DNA from: Thermovibrio sp.
GTDB lineage: Bacteria > Aquificota > Aquificia > Desulfurobacteriales > Desulfurobacteriaceae
Direction: 5' to 3'
Length of the DNA: 64,000 nucleotides
Assembly: GCA_015490195.1 (NCBI GenBank)
Contig: WFYG01000036.1
Coordinates: 37,383-101,382 of the forward strand
Shown here: in pieces, positions 50,084 through 59,543 of the stretch
Position numbering within the stretch: position 1 is the stretch's first letter
Layout: every line of letters starts with the position of its first letter
Program-made: the position numbers and the translations under genes
Notes under the pieces: model-generated
Database searches by the model: none
What the model saw: the letters and a program-made list of their open reading frames with translations, nothing else
Told to the model about the DNA's origin: nothing

Positions 50084-50377
50084 TTAGGGGGCGAGCTTGT
50101 TGGGTTTTATCAGGAGCTTTGCTCCCTCTTCCAACCTTTTAATTTCCTCTCCAAGCTCAAAGATCTGCTTCTTGAGGGATTCGTTCTCATCTAAAAGGTA
50201 GAAACAGGCAACAACGAGAGCTTTATCAAACGTAACCCTGCTGTTGCCCGATTTTATCTTCTCAACCATATCTTCCAGTTTCTGGGCAAGCTTCTTAACG
50301 TATTCAGGGTCTCTGTCCGTCTTTATGTTAAACTTCCTTCCCGATATAACAACTTCAACTGTCTGTGGTAAGCTCAA
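50084..50377 (-). CDS. zapA: Cell division protein ZapA
   Basis: A 97-residue protein with the ZapA core: VEVVISGRKFNIKTDRDPEY, VKKLAQKLEDMVEKIKSG and a helical tail (DENESLKKQIFELGEEIKRL). ZapA bundles FtsZ filaments at the division ring. It is 12 bases downstream of pheT and upstream of fthC, a commonly conserved order. Confidence 0.85.
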   Translation of the reverse strand: MSLPQTVEVVISGRKFNIKTDRDPEYVKKLAQKLEDMVEKIKSGNSRVTFDKALVVACFYLLDENESLKKQIFELGEEIKRLEEGAKLLIKPNKLAP

Positions 50378-50389
50378 CTTCTCTTCCTC

Positions 50390-52771
50390 TTAGCCCCTTA
50401 AAGTAGCTCCTATTTTAGCAAGCGAATCAATTATAACACCTAAAATTTTATTAACTTCCTCGTCCGATAGGGTTCTGTCGGGAGCTCTGAAGGTTAAAGA
50501 GAACGCCACGCTCTTTTTCCCTTCAGGTATTCCCTTACCCTCGTAAACGTCAAAGAGTATTAGCTTTTCAAGGAATTTTGAACTTTCCTTTATCACTCTT
50601 TCAATCTCTGCAACGGGAGTTTCCCTGTCAACTAAAACGGCAATGTCCCTCATAACCGGCGGGAACTTGGGAATGGGCTTGAACTCCGTTTTCACCTCCT
50701 CTGAAGCCTTAAGGAGCTCCTCTAAATCCAGTTCTCCAACGAAAATCTCTTCCTTCACGTCAAAGGCCTCGTTAACGTCCGGATGGAGCTTCCCGATGAA
50801 GCCGACAGGTTTTCCGTCAAGGAGAACTTCTGCAGACTGCCCCGGGTGGAGAAATGTGTAAGACCCGGTTGTTTTGAACTCTAAGGGAATCTTTAAGAAC
50901 TCCGAAAGAGTTTCAACAACGCCTTTAAGGTCGTAGAAGTCAATCTTTCTCCTGTTCCACAGGCCTTCAGGAACCTCCCCGGTAATGAGTAGTCCCAACT
51001 TGAGCTTCTCTAAGGGGAGCTCCTCACCGCTCGGAATAAAGGCCTTCGCAACCTCAAAGAGGAAGACGTCTCTCTCGTTCCTGTTTATGTTGTTGACGGC
51101 GTTCTGGACGAGGCTCGGGAAGATGTAATCCCTCATGTAGACCCACTCTTCAGAGAGGGGGTTCTTTATTCTGATGAGATTATCAACAGGAAGGCCGAAC
51201 TTTGAGTAGAGTTTCTCTCCTATGAAGCTGTAGTTTATCGCCTCGTTGAGGCCTAAATCGGAAAGGAGCTCCCTTACCTTTTCAACCCTGAAGTAGCCAA
51301 AGTTTCTCTCAACCTCAGAGTGCATTAGGGGATAGGTGCTTACAACGTTCTTCATTCCGTAGATTCTGATAACTTCCTCTATAAGGTCAACCTCACGGCT
51401 AACGTCGTACTTACGCCAGGAGGGGACTTTAACCACTAAGTAGTCCTGCTCCTTCTTAACGGTGAATCCGAGGTTTGAGAGGATTTCAGCACTTCTCCTT
51501 GCAGGTATGTGGACCCCAAGGAGCTTAACAGCCCTTTCAGGTGAGAAAACAATAACCTTTGGAGTATAGGGCTTCGGGTAAAAAGAGAGGTTCCCCTTCG
51601 CCGCTTTTCCGCCGGTGAGCTTCTGAATCAAGTGGAGAGCTCTCTCTGCAGCAAAGGCACAGGCCTCAATGTCTGCTCCCCTCTCAAACCTGTAGGAGGA
51701 GTCTGTTAAGAGGCCTAACCTCTTTGAGGTTTTCCTTATTGTCATGGGCTCAAAGTGGGCAGACTCTAAAAAGAGGTTAACCGTGTTAAAATCTGTTCCG
51801 CTCTCCTCTCCTCCCATAACTCCTGCAATGGCTACAGGTTTTTCTGCGTCTGCTATTACAAGATCGCCTTTGGAGAGCTCCCTCTCAACTCCGTCTAAAG
51901 TAACTATCTTCTCTCCATCTTTTGCACGGCGGACAACGACCTCTCTCCCTTTCAGCTTATCAAGGTCAAAGGCATGAAGCGGCTGACCGAGTTCATACAT
52001 AACGTAGTTTGTAACGTCAACAACGGCGTTTATCGGCCTCAGGCCAACTAAGTAGAGGCGGACCTTCATCCACAGGGGAGATTCCCTGTTCTCAATTCCC
52101 TTAATCACAAACCCTTCATACCTCGGGCAGGCGGCAGGGTCTAAGACCTCCAGAGAGGCTTCGTCTTTCGTCTCAAAGTCTCCCGTTTCGTAAGTAGTTT
52201 CAGGGAGCTTAATGTTCCTTCCAAGGGCGGCGCGGAGCTCCCTCGCAATTCCAAAAACAGAGAGGGCATCCGGCCTGTTTGTCGTTATCTCGTATTCAAT
52301 TATCCAGTCGTCTAAACCCAAAACTTCTTTAATGTCTTTCCCTATCGGCGTATCTTCGGGAAGTATCATGATTCCAGAGGAGCTCTCAGAGAGTCCAAGC
52401 TCCTCCTCAGAACAGAGCATTCCGTTTGAGACAACTCCCCTCAGCTTGCTCCTTTTTATCCTTACCCCTATTGGGAGCTTTGAGCCGTGGAGAGCAACGG
52501 GAACAACGGCTCCCTCGTAAACGTTATCTGCACCGGTAACTATCTGGAGACCGGTATCCCCAACGTCAACCTGGCAGATCCTCAGCCTGTCGGCGTTCGG
52601 ATGCTTTGTTATTTCGGTAATCTTTCCGGTTACAACCTTTTCAAGGTTCTCTGCGGCGTAGCGGACAGAGTCAACCTCTATTCCAACGTCTGTAAGGATG
52701 TCTGCAACTTCCTGAGGAGAGAGGTCATCTATATCAATAAACTCTCTCAGCCAGTTGTAGGTTATCTTCAT
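50390..52771 (-). CDS. pheT: Phenylalanyl-tRNA synthetase beta subunit
   Basis: A 793-residue subunit of the alpha2-beta2 PheRS. In order: an EMAP/tRNA-binding OB domain (VVTGKITEITKHPNADRLRI), B3/B4 editing domain (NRPDALSVFGIARELRAALG, YELGQPLHAFDLDKLKG), B5 domain, a catalytic-like core (LLTDSSYRFERGADIE, LNEAINYSFI) and a C-terminal ferredoxin-like anticodon-binding domain (FPPVMRDIAVLVDRETPVAE). Full length. It follows pheS by one base. Confidence 0.97.
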   Translation of the reverse strand: MKITYNWLREFIDIDDLSPQEVADILTDVGIEVDSVRYAAENLEKVVTGKITEITKHPNADRLRICQVDVGDTGLQIVTGADNVYEGAVVPVALHGSKLPIGVRIKRSKLRGVVSNGMLCSEEELGLSESSSGIMILPEDTPIGKDIKEVLGLDDWIIEYEITTNRPDALSVFGIARELRAALGRNIKLPETTYETGDFETKDEASLEVLDPAACPRYEGFVIKGIENRESPLWMKVRLYLVGLRPINAVVDVTNYVMYELGQPLHAFDLDKLKGREVVVRRAKDGEKIVTLDGVERELSKGDLVIADAEKPVAIAGVMGGEESGTDFNTVNLFLESAHFEPMTIRKTSKRLGLLTDSSYRFERGADIEACAFAAERALHLIQKLTGGKAAKGNLSFYPKPYTPKVIVFSPERAVKLLGVHIPARRSAEILSNLGFTVKKEQDYLVVKVPSWRKYDVSREVDLIEEVIRIYGMKNVVSTYPLMHSEVERNFGYFRVEKVRELLSDLGLNEAINYSFIGEKLYSKFGLPVDNLIRIKNPLSEEWVYMRDYIFPSLVQNAVNNINRNERDVFLFEVAKAFIPSGEELPLEKLKLGLLITGEVPEGLWNRRKIDFYDLKGVVETLSEFLKIPLEFKTTGSYTFLHPGQSAEVLLDGKPVGFIGKLHPDVNEAFDVKEEIFVGELDLEELLKASEEVKTEFKPIPKFPPVMRDIAVLVDRETPVAEIERVIKESSKFLEKLILFDVYEGKGIPEGKKSVAFSLTFRAPDRTLSDEEVNKILGVIIDSLAKIGATLRG

Positions 52772-52772
52772 C

Positions 52773-53813
<1,041 letters not shown>

Positions 53814-53860
53814 TTACGTTGGTGCAGTGGGAATTATAAACAATAGGGGGAAAATCCGCA

Positions 53861-54928
53861 TTGGAGAAGTTCCACCTTCTCATTGAGATACTGAAAACTC
53901 TGATAAAGGCAAACAGGTCTCTTGAAACGGGGGAGCTCCACCGGGAACTGGTAAAAACTGGTGTTCTCAACGACTCGGAATCAAGAGTTGAAAGGAGAAA
54001 ACTTTTAAGGGCTCTATCTACACTTGAAGCTCTGAGGTATGTAGAAGCCGTTGAGTCTAAGGGAAGAAAACCTTTCAGCTGGAAGCTGAACCACGAAAAA
54101 TTCCGTTTTCTTACTTCCTACTCGTCAGAGGAATTGATATCAGTTGCTGTCCTTTTCTCTTTTTTTCCGCGCCACTACAGGAACCTTCCCTTTTTCCAGA
54201 AGGCTTTTAACGTTGTAGAGCGGTTTGAGAGGGAGTTCTCAGAGGAGGAGAGAGGTCTTCTGAGGTTCTCCTTTGAGAGGATACCCATTCCAAATGAGCG
54301 TTTCATAAGGCTCAACCCCAGCGTTGTTGAGAAGCTGATAGGTGCAATTCTTGAGAACAGGAAGGTTTACTTTAACTACAGAGGAAAGCCTTTCAGGGTC
54401 TTCCCTGTTAAGTTCTTTACCTACAATGGTCTGTTTTACCTTGGAGCTCTTGATAACAGCACCTACAGGAACTTTCTGGTAAGCAGGATTGAGAATGTGG
54501 AGCTCCTTGCTGAGAGGATATCTCTTGACGAGAAGAAGCGGCTCGTTCGGGAGACCTTTAAGATACCCGACGAGGAGCCGTTCCTGTTTGGAGTTCTACT
54601 TCCTGAGAGTTATGCAACAAAGAAGGAAATTGACAACGGCCTCCGCTTCTTTCCTACTCAGTTCTACTCAAGGTTTACAGACAGGGGAATAGAAGTTTTC
54701 CTGATAGGTTTTACGGGAAAGAGATTTGTAAGCTGGTTTTTAGTAGAGAAAGTTCTCGCTCTGATTCCTCCCAGTAGAGAGCTTATAAAGATGGCGCAGC
54801 ACTTTAACCTGAAGGAAAGGGAACCGAGACTTTCTTACAGTTTAAGGGTTAACGAGGAAAGATTTAAGAGGTTTAAGAAAAAAGGTCTTGAGATCTTAAA
54901 ACTGAGAATGTCGGTTTTTAACGATTAG
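53861..54928 (+). CDS. WYL-domain transcription regulator
   Basis: A 355-residue protein: N-terminal winged HTH (IEILKTLIKANRSLETGELH, SRVERRKLLRALSTLEALRY), a helical linker, a WYL domain (KVYFNYRGKPFRVFPVKFFT, YNGLFYLGALDNSTYRNFLV, a variant of the WYL triplet) and a WCX-type C-terminal domain. WYL proteins sense nucleic-acid ligands and often control DNA-damage or phage-defence genes. The start is TTG at 53861 behind AGGGGG; divergent from pheS. No defence gene is adjacent, though a CRISPR array lies 9 kb away. Confidence 0.85.
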   Translation: MEKFHLLIEILKTLIKANRSLETGELHRELVKTGVLNDSESRVERRKLLRALSTLEALRYVEAVESKGRKPFSWKLNHEKFRFLTSYSSEELISVAVLFSFFPRHYRNLPFFQKAFNVVERFEREFSEEERGLLRFSFERIPIPNERFIRLNPSVVEKLIGAILENRKVYFNYRGKPFRVFPVKFFTYNGLFYLGALDNSTYRNFLVSRIENVELLAERISLDEKKRLVRETFKIPDEEPFLFGVLLPESYATKKEIDNGLRFFPTQFYSRFTDRGIEVFLIGFTGKRFVSWFLVEKVLALIPPSRELIKMAQHFNLKEREPRLSYSLRVNEERFKRFKKKGLEILKLRMSVFND

Positions 54929-54939
54929 TGAGTCAACTT

Positions 54940-55026
54940 TTGACACACCAGTAGATTATTATATTTACAGCGTTTCAGAACAAAGGGGAAGGAGTGGGGA
55001 AGCTTGCCGGGGGAGTATCCCCCGGC
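54940..55026 (+). ncRNA. Candidate small RNA: promoter followed by a strong hairpin, no gene
   Basis: TTGACA (54940-54945) and TATTTA (54962-54967), 16 apart, lie just after the WYL gene; GTCAA/TTGAC symmetry overlaps the -35 box. About 30 bases after the expected start is a perfect 9-bp hairpin GCCGGGGGA-GTA-TCCCCCGGC (55006-55026). No gene follows on this strand; the next gene (55,039-55,281) is antisense. The hairpin has no proper T-run, so the 3' end is uncertain. Confidence 0.35.
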
Positions 55027-55038
55027 TTCTCCTAACTA

Positions 55039-55281
55039 CTAACTAAAGAGCTTCTTACAGCTCCTGTACCAATTAAGGTAGTTGTCAGCAGCCTTTAAAA
55101 GGTCTCTTCCAGCACAGCGGAGTTCTCTCTTAAAACGTCTCCTTTCACGTTTTGTTCCGTTAAATGCAAGGATTTCAGGAGACTCCTTAAACTCCTGAGA
55201 AAGCCTCTCAAATATGGCTTTCAGTGAACCCTGAAGTTTAACGGTTTCGCCGTTTGCTCTTACCCAGAGCTCCATGGCCAA
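55039..55281 (-). CDS. Hypothetical protein, 80 residues
   Basis: A small basic helical protein (VKLQGSLKAIFERLSQEFKE, KRERRRFKRELRCAGRDLLK, YLNWYRSCKKLFS) with two Cys. The start is at MAMELW or the second Met, behind AGGGAGG. No known family. The 3' end faces a possible small RNA transcribed from the other strand. Confidence 0.6.
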   Translation of the reverse strand: MAMELWVRANGETVKLQGSLKAIFERLSQEFKESPEILAFNGTKRERRRFKRELRCAGRDLLKAADNYLNWYRSCKKLFS

Positions 55282-55332
55282 CCTCCCTTCAGGATTTCGC
55301 GTTCCGTTAATTTATTCCGCTTAAAAAACGGG

Positions 55333-56088
55333 TCAATTGCCCTTAAGAGCTCTGAAAAGTGAAAGGAGTTTTTCCGGCGGGAGCTCCTCAGCCCTCCTGT
55401 TTGAAAGCTCCTCAAACCCTTCAGGAAACGTTTTTAATCCTAAGTTCTTTTTTAGCTTTTTCCTTCTGTGGGAAAAGGCCTTCTTTAAGAAACTCTCAAA
55501 GGAAAGGAGCTCCCCCTCTTCCATATCAAACCCTGTGGGAACCATTCTGAAAACCGTTGACCAGACCTTTGGAGGGGGAATAAAAGCCCTCGGATGAACG
55601 TCAAAGAGCTTCTCAATCCTGAAAAAGGGGTGAAGAAGAGCCGGAAGATACCCGTATTCCTTACCTTTTGTGGCTGCCAGCCGGTCTGCAACCTCCTTCT
55701 GAACCATAAAAATCCCTTCCTTAAAAACGCTCCTGTGCTTTAAAAGGTTTCTGATAATTGCAGTTGAGACGTTGTAGGGGAGGTTCCCGAAGAACTTCCA
55801 CTTTCCATCAAGCTGAGAGAAGTCAAACTCTGTTGCATCGGCGTTGATAACTTTTACAGGGTTTCCAAACTTCCCTTTCAAGTGTTCAACCCACTGGGGG
55901 TCAAGTTCAATGAGGACAAGCTCTTTCGGTTTCCTTTTTAAAATTTCCTCTGTGAGAGCTCCCCCGCCGGGCCCTATCTCAACAATCCTGTCCTCTGGTG
56001 AAACGTTCCCGGCGTCAACAATCCTCTTTACAACGTTTTTATCTCTCAAAAAGTGCTGTCCTAACGATTTCTTAAGCTTCATCTTCAA
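55333..56088 (-). CDS. rsmA: 16S rRNA dimethyladenosine transferase
   Basis: A 251-residue SAM enzyme that dimethylates two adenines near the 3' end of 16S rRNA. Motifs: KKSLGQHFLRDKNVVKRIVD at the N-terminus, VEIGPGGGALTEEIL (SAM), LIELDPQW, NADATEFDF, GNLPYNVSTAIIRNLL (catalytic), MVQKEVADRLAA and a C-terminal helical domain. It overlaps the formate dehydrogenase gene by 17 bases and follows it in the operon. Confidence 0.96.
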   Translation of the reverse strand: MKMKLKKSLGQHFLRDKNVVKRIVDAGNVSPEDRIVEIGPGGGALTEEILKRKPKELVLIELDPQWVEHLKGKFGNPVKVINADATEFDFSQLDGKWKFFGNLPYNVSTAIIRNLLKHRSVFKEGIFMVQKEVADRLAATKGKEYGYLPALLHPFFRIEKLFDVHPRAFIPPPKVWSTVFRMVPTGFDMEEGELLSFESFLKKAFSHRRKKLKKNLGLKTFPEGFEELSNRRAEELPPEKLLSLFRALKGN

Positions 56089-58120
56089 CGGGAATAACCT
56101 TCACCTTAACCGATTTAAACCGGGCGGTTTTAACGAACCTGTCGGCTTCATCCCCAAAAAGGAAGTTTATGCCGCTCTTAGCCCTGTGGAACGTTGCAAA
56201 GAAAGTTCCTGGCCTTATGTGTGGATTGAACTCAATCGGCAGAGGAGCTGTTTTCCCATACTGAGAGACGAGAATCACCCTTTCACAGTTCCCGATTCTT
56301 TTTCTGTCTTCAGGGCTTGCATAGACAACGTCTTCTTTAAACGTTTTGAACTTCTCCAGAGTTTCACAGCGGGAAGTCTGGTTGGCATTGTTGTAGTGGG
56401 GAAGAACCCTGCCGGTTGTAAGGTAAAAGTCTGAAATCCGGCCGGTTTCAATAAGCTCTTTCACCATCCCCCTCACTTCATACTGGGAGTAGTAAAACTT
56501 GGCTTTCCCATCTTCCGTCGGAAATCTCTCCTTAAACAGAATGGGAGTTCCCTTGCCGCTTTTAACAGGCCACTGGGGAGCATTCAAAATGTTCTCTTTC
56601 AACAGTTTATACTCTGCTCCGCCAAACCTCTCAGGTGCAGCCTTTCTTAAATCGTTCCACACATCTTCAGAGGTTTTAAAGCCGAAATCTTCTCCAAATC
56701 TCTTTGAAACCTCGGCTATAACCTCCCAGTCGTCGGGCAGTTCAGACTCAAATATCGGCTCAGAGAGGTGGAGCCTCCTCTCGGCGTTGATGTAGACTCC
56801 GGTTTTCTCGTAGCAGCTCTTTACGCCAAAGATCACATCTGCAAACTCTGTAACCTGGCAGGGGAAGAGCTCGTTAACAACTAAAAAGTCAAGCTTTTTA
56901 AGGGCTTCTCTGATTTTCTTCTGGTTCGGGTGAACGTGGGCAATGTCTTCTCCCATAACCCAGAGAGCCTTTATCTCTCCACGCAGAATGGCGTCTATAA
57001 CTTCAGGCGTTTTGTAGCCTTCAACCTCAGGTTTCCTGTAATCGGGAAGGAAGTAGGGAAGCATTCCAACGTCGCAGGCTCCCTGAACGTTGTTCTGACC
57101 CCTTAAGGGAAGGAGACCACACCCTTCTTTTCCGACGTTTCCAGTTAAGAGCGCAACGTTTGCTATAGCTGCAACAGATTCGCTTCCGTCTATGTGTTCG
57201 GTTATTCCCAGCCCCCACAGAAAGAGGGTTCTCTTTTTGGAAACCTCTTCTGCAACTCTGTATATCTCATCTGTAAGATACTCGTAGCCAGGAATCTCCC
57301 TAAAAACTTCCGGCTTTGCCCACTCATCTGAAAGTATCTTCTCCCTGAACTCCTCAAAGTTTGAGACTCTCTCTCTTATAAACTCTCTGTCGTAGAGCTC
57401 CCCCTCAACAATTGCCCGTGAGAGGGCGTTCAGAAAGAGGAGATTTGACTCGTAGGGAATTGTGAGCTTGTATTTCGCAAATCTGTAGAGTCCAATCTCT
57501 CTAACGTCTAAAACGGCTAAAGGAACTCCCTTCCTCGCCTGTTCAACAATTCTGTGGCTTACAATAGGGTGGGCTTCTGTTGTGTTGGAGCCAAGAACGA
57601 AGATGAACTCTGCGTTGTAAACTTCATCAAAAGGAACTGACGCTGCTCCCTCTCCAACTGTTAACCTTAATCCTTTTAAAGAAGGGGCGTGGCAGATGCG
57701 GGCACAGTTGTCAACGTGTGGAGACCCAACAACTTCCCTTGCGAACTTCTGGAAGAGGTAGGCACTCTCGCAGTTTGTTCTTGCCCCGCCGATGGCTGCA
57801 AAGGAGCTCCCCCCGAACCGTTCTGTTATCTTCTTTAACTTCTCTGCAACCACTCTGTAGGCCGCTTCGTAAGGAACGGCGAAAAAACTGTCCTTCTCCT
57901 TCAGTCCTTTCTTCTCTATTCCGAACTCCTCGAGGAGCTTTCCTCTTACCAGAGCTCCCCTTATCCTGTCGGGGTGGTTTACGAACTGGTGGCCAAAGAA
58001 TCCCTTTATACAGAGTTTTCCTTTACTTACAACCCCGTCTTTAAGGGGAACGGCCTTTCCGTTACCGTTGAATCCAAGCTCACAACCCACTCCACAGTAA
58101 GTACAGACGGTTCTCTTCAA
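56072..58120 (-). CDS. fdhA: Molybdopterin formate dehydrogenase alpha subunit, Cys form
   Basis: A 682-residue FdhH-like enzyme. It has the [4Fe-4S] cysteines Cys6, Cys9, Cys13 (TVCTYCGVGCELG) and Cys37, the active-site segment VDNCARICHAPSLKGL where Cys143 takes the place of the Sec of E. coli FdhH and is followed by the catalytic His, molybdopterin-binding GSNTTEAHPIVSHRIV and LLPLRGQNNVQGACDVG, and the C-terminal TTGRVLPHYNNANQTSR. It oxidises formate or reduces CO2. The start is TTG at 58120 behind AGGAGGAG. No signal peptide, so cytoplasmic; electron-transfer partners are not in the window. Confidence 0.93.
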   Translation of the reverse strand: MKRTVCTYCGVGCELGFNGNGKAVPLKDGVVSKGKLCIKGFFGHQFVNHPDRIRGALVRGKLLEEFGIEKKGLKEKDSFFAVPYEAAYRVVAEKLKKITERFGGSSFAAIGGARTNCESAYLFQKFAREVVGSPHVDNCARICHAPSLKGLRLTVGEGAASVPFDEVYNAEFIFVLGSNTTEAHPIVSHRIVEQARKGVPLAVLDVREIGLYRFAKYKLTIPYESNLLFLNALSRAIVEGELYDREFIRERVSNFEEFREKILSDEWAKPEVFREIPGYEYLTDEIYRVAEEVSKKRTLFLWGLGITEHIDGSESVAAIANVALLTGNVGKEGCGLLPLRGQNNVQGACDVGMLPYFLPDYRKPEVEGYKTPEVIDAILRGEIKALWVMGEDIAHVHPNQKKIREALKKLDFLVVNELFPCQVTEFADVIFGVKSCYEKTGVYINAERRLHLSEPIFESELPDDWEVIAEVSKRFGEDFGFKTSEDVWNDLRKAAPERFGGAEYKLLKENILNAPQWPVKSGKGTPILFKERFPTEDGKAKFYYSQYEVRGMVKELIETGRISDFYLTTGRVLPHYNNANQTSRCETLEKFKTFKEDVVYASPEDRKRIGNCERVILVSQYGKTAPLPIEFNPHIRPGTFFATFHRAKSGINFLFGDEADRFVKTARFKSVKVKVIPVEDEA

Positions 58121-58226
58121 GAGCTCCTCCTGAAGCCGGTCTGGAGAGTTAAAGATAACACAGCGGGAAAGTTTAAAACAGATTTAGCATATATCAAATA
58201 TTAGAACACAGCTAAAATTACAACAC

Positions 58227-58255
58227 TTGACACTTTATAATATACCGCCTATATT
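58227..58255 (+). promoter_or_regulatory. Strong promoter-like pair on the + strand in the fdhA-lolA gap
   Basis: TTGACA (58227-58232) and TATATT (58250-58255) are 17 bases apart in the gap 58,121-58,315, yet only the - strand lolA lies ahead, so any transcript would be antisense. On the - strand a weaker TTGTAA/TATTTG pair may serve fdhA. A GCCGGC-TGCG-GCCGGC hairpin follows the lolA stop near 58,300. Confidence 0.35.
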
Positions 58256-58315
58256 TTCTGTTACTCTCCCTCCTTCCAATTCCCATGGTACCCTCCTTAG
58301 CCGGCTGCGGCCGGC

Positions 58316-58915
58316 CTACTCTTTACATGGCTTTAAGTTAAACAGCGAATCCTTAACAGGTATGTTCAGTTTTAGCCTCTCTATTACAAAGGTTTCTTCT
58401 GTTCCGTTGCTCTGGACTGCCTTTAACCCTTTTAACCTGCTTCCCTTGAAGAGAAAGATGAACTTCCTGAAAAACGGGTCTTTTCCCCTTGCCACGCAGG
58501 TAACGATCTCTACTCCTTCTCTCTTCTCGTCACTTACAACCTTAAACTCTTTCAGGAACTCTTCGGGGGATTCTGCAAGGAGCAGAAGGGGGAACATGCT
58601 CATATTTCCCTCTAAAGGCGTTAGCTGGCAGGAGCCGTCGTCAAAAACGGTTTCCAGGAATTTACCGTTTGAAACTATTTCCATTCTGCTTCCCCAGGTG
58701 TAGTGCCAGAGGAACTTTAGAGGCCGTTTGTAGAAAATCTCTCCTCTGTAGAGGGTAACCTCGTTTCCGGCAACGGGAACGAAGGTTTTCTGGCTGAAAG
58801 TTATCTCTGCGGTTTTCACACCCTTAAAGAGGTTTAAAAGGGTTTTGGGGAACTCTCCACCGTAAACGGGAAGGGAGAGGATAAGAAACAGCAAGGTAGA
58901 GAAGAAGGCCTTCAC
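58316..58915 (-). CDS. lolA: Outer-membrane lipoprotein carrier LolA-like protein
   Basis: A 199-residue periplasmic protein: signal peptide (about 1-19, cut after VYG), then LolA-type strands TAEITFSQKTFVPVAG, LYRGEIFYKRPLKFLWHY, MEIVSNGKFLETVFDDG, LTPLEGNMSMFPLLLLAESP and late FIFLFKGSRLKGLKAVQ. LolA carries lipoproteins from the inner to the outer membrane, fitting the several lipoproteins in this window including CsgG. The N-terminal Cys pair is not essential to the family. Divergent from rsmD. Confidence 0.8.
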   Translation of the reverse strand: MKAFFSTLLFLILSLPVYGGEFPKTLLNLFKGVKTAEITFSQKTFVPVAGNEVTLYRGEIFYKRPLKFLWHYTWGSRMEIVSNGKFLETVFDDGSCQLTPLEGNMSMFPLLLLAESPEEFLKEFKVVSDEKREGVEIVTCVARGKDPFFRKFIFLFKGSRLKGLKAVQSNGTEETFVIERLKLNIPVKDSLFNLKPCKE

Positions 58916-58967
58916 AACAACCTCCAGGCCGATAAATTTAAATGAAATCCTTTAAAAGGGAGAAGTA

Positions 58968-59543
58968 ATGCGGATTGTAGGTGGAAAGTATAGAGGCAGT
59001 GTTATTAAGTCAATGCCTAAAAGGGAAGACACAAAACTGTTAAGGCCAACAACAGAGAGGGTTAAGGAGTCCGTTTTTTCAATACTGAACAACTACTTAG
59101 ATGGAGTAAAGTTTTTAGACCTCTTTGCAGGAACGGGGGCAGTTGGAATAGAGGCCTTGAGCCGCGGGGCAAAAAAGGTAATTTTCGTTGAGAACGACAA
59201 ACGCTTCTGCAACCTCATAAGGGAAAACCTGAAGAAGTTAGGAGTTCCAAGGGAAAGCTACGAAATCATCTGCTCAGACTACACAGACGCCCTGAAAAAA
59301 CTCGCACGTAGAGGAGAGGTTTTTGACTTTATCTACGCAGACCCTCCATACGAAAAGGGCTACTACACGCGAATTGTAAACATGGTGAGAAAGCTTGGCC
59401 TTTTAGACAGAGACGGCCTTTTAATTTTGGAAGAGCCTAAGAAAAATCCGTTCATTCCTGAAGACGAGGAGTGGTTAGTTGAGAAGAGGCACTACGGAAC
59501 AACAACTGTTAGCTTTCTAAACTTCAACCCTGAGGAGGAGTAA
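58968..59543 (+). CDS. rsmD: 16S rRNA guanine(966)-N2-methyltransferase
   Basis: A 191-residue enzyme with MRIVGGKYRG at the N-terminus, LRPTTERVKESVFSILNNYL, the SAM motif FLDLFAGTGAVGIEALSRGA, VENDKRFCNLI and the catalytic FIYADPPYEKGYY. It methylates G966 of 16S rRNA. The stop overlaps the ATG of the PTPS-like gene by one base (TAATG), so rsmD, the PTPS-like gene and uvrC form a tight unit. Confidence 0.95.
   Translation: MRIVGGKYRGSVIKSMPKREDTKLLRPTTERVKESVFSILNNYLDGVKFLDLFAGTGAVGIEALSRGAKKVIFVENDKRFCNLIRENLKKLGVPRESYEIICSDYTDALKKLARRGEVFDFIYADPPYEKGYYTRIVNMVRKLGLLDRDGLLILEEPKKNPFIPEDEEWLVEKRHYGTTTVSFLNFNPEEE

Noticed and set aside
54992-55035. Short leader peptide GTG frame over the hairpin after the WYL gene
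   Set aside because: Only 13 codons with poorly spaced ribosome site; no support beyond being open.
57660-57720. Selenocysteine codon in the formate dehydrogenase
   Set aside because: The active-site position reads as a normal Cys codon and the frame is uninterrupted.
58227-58703. Protein-coding frame on the + strand opposite lolA
   Set aside because: It mirrors lolA, which has a signal peptide and family motifs; the product shows no conserved features.
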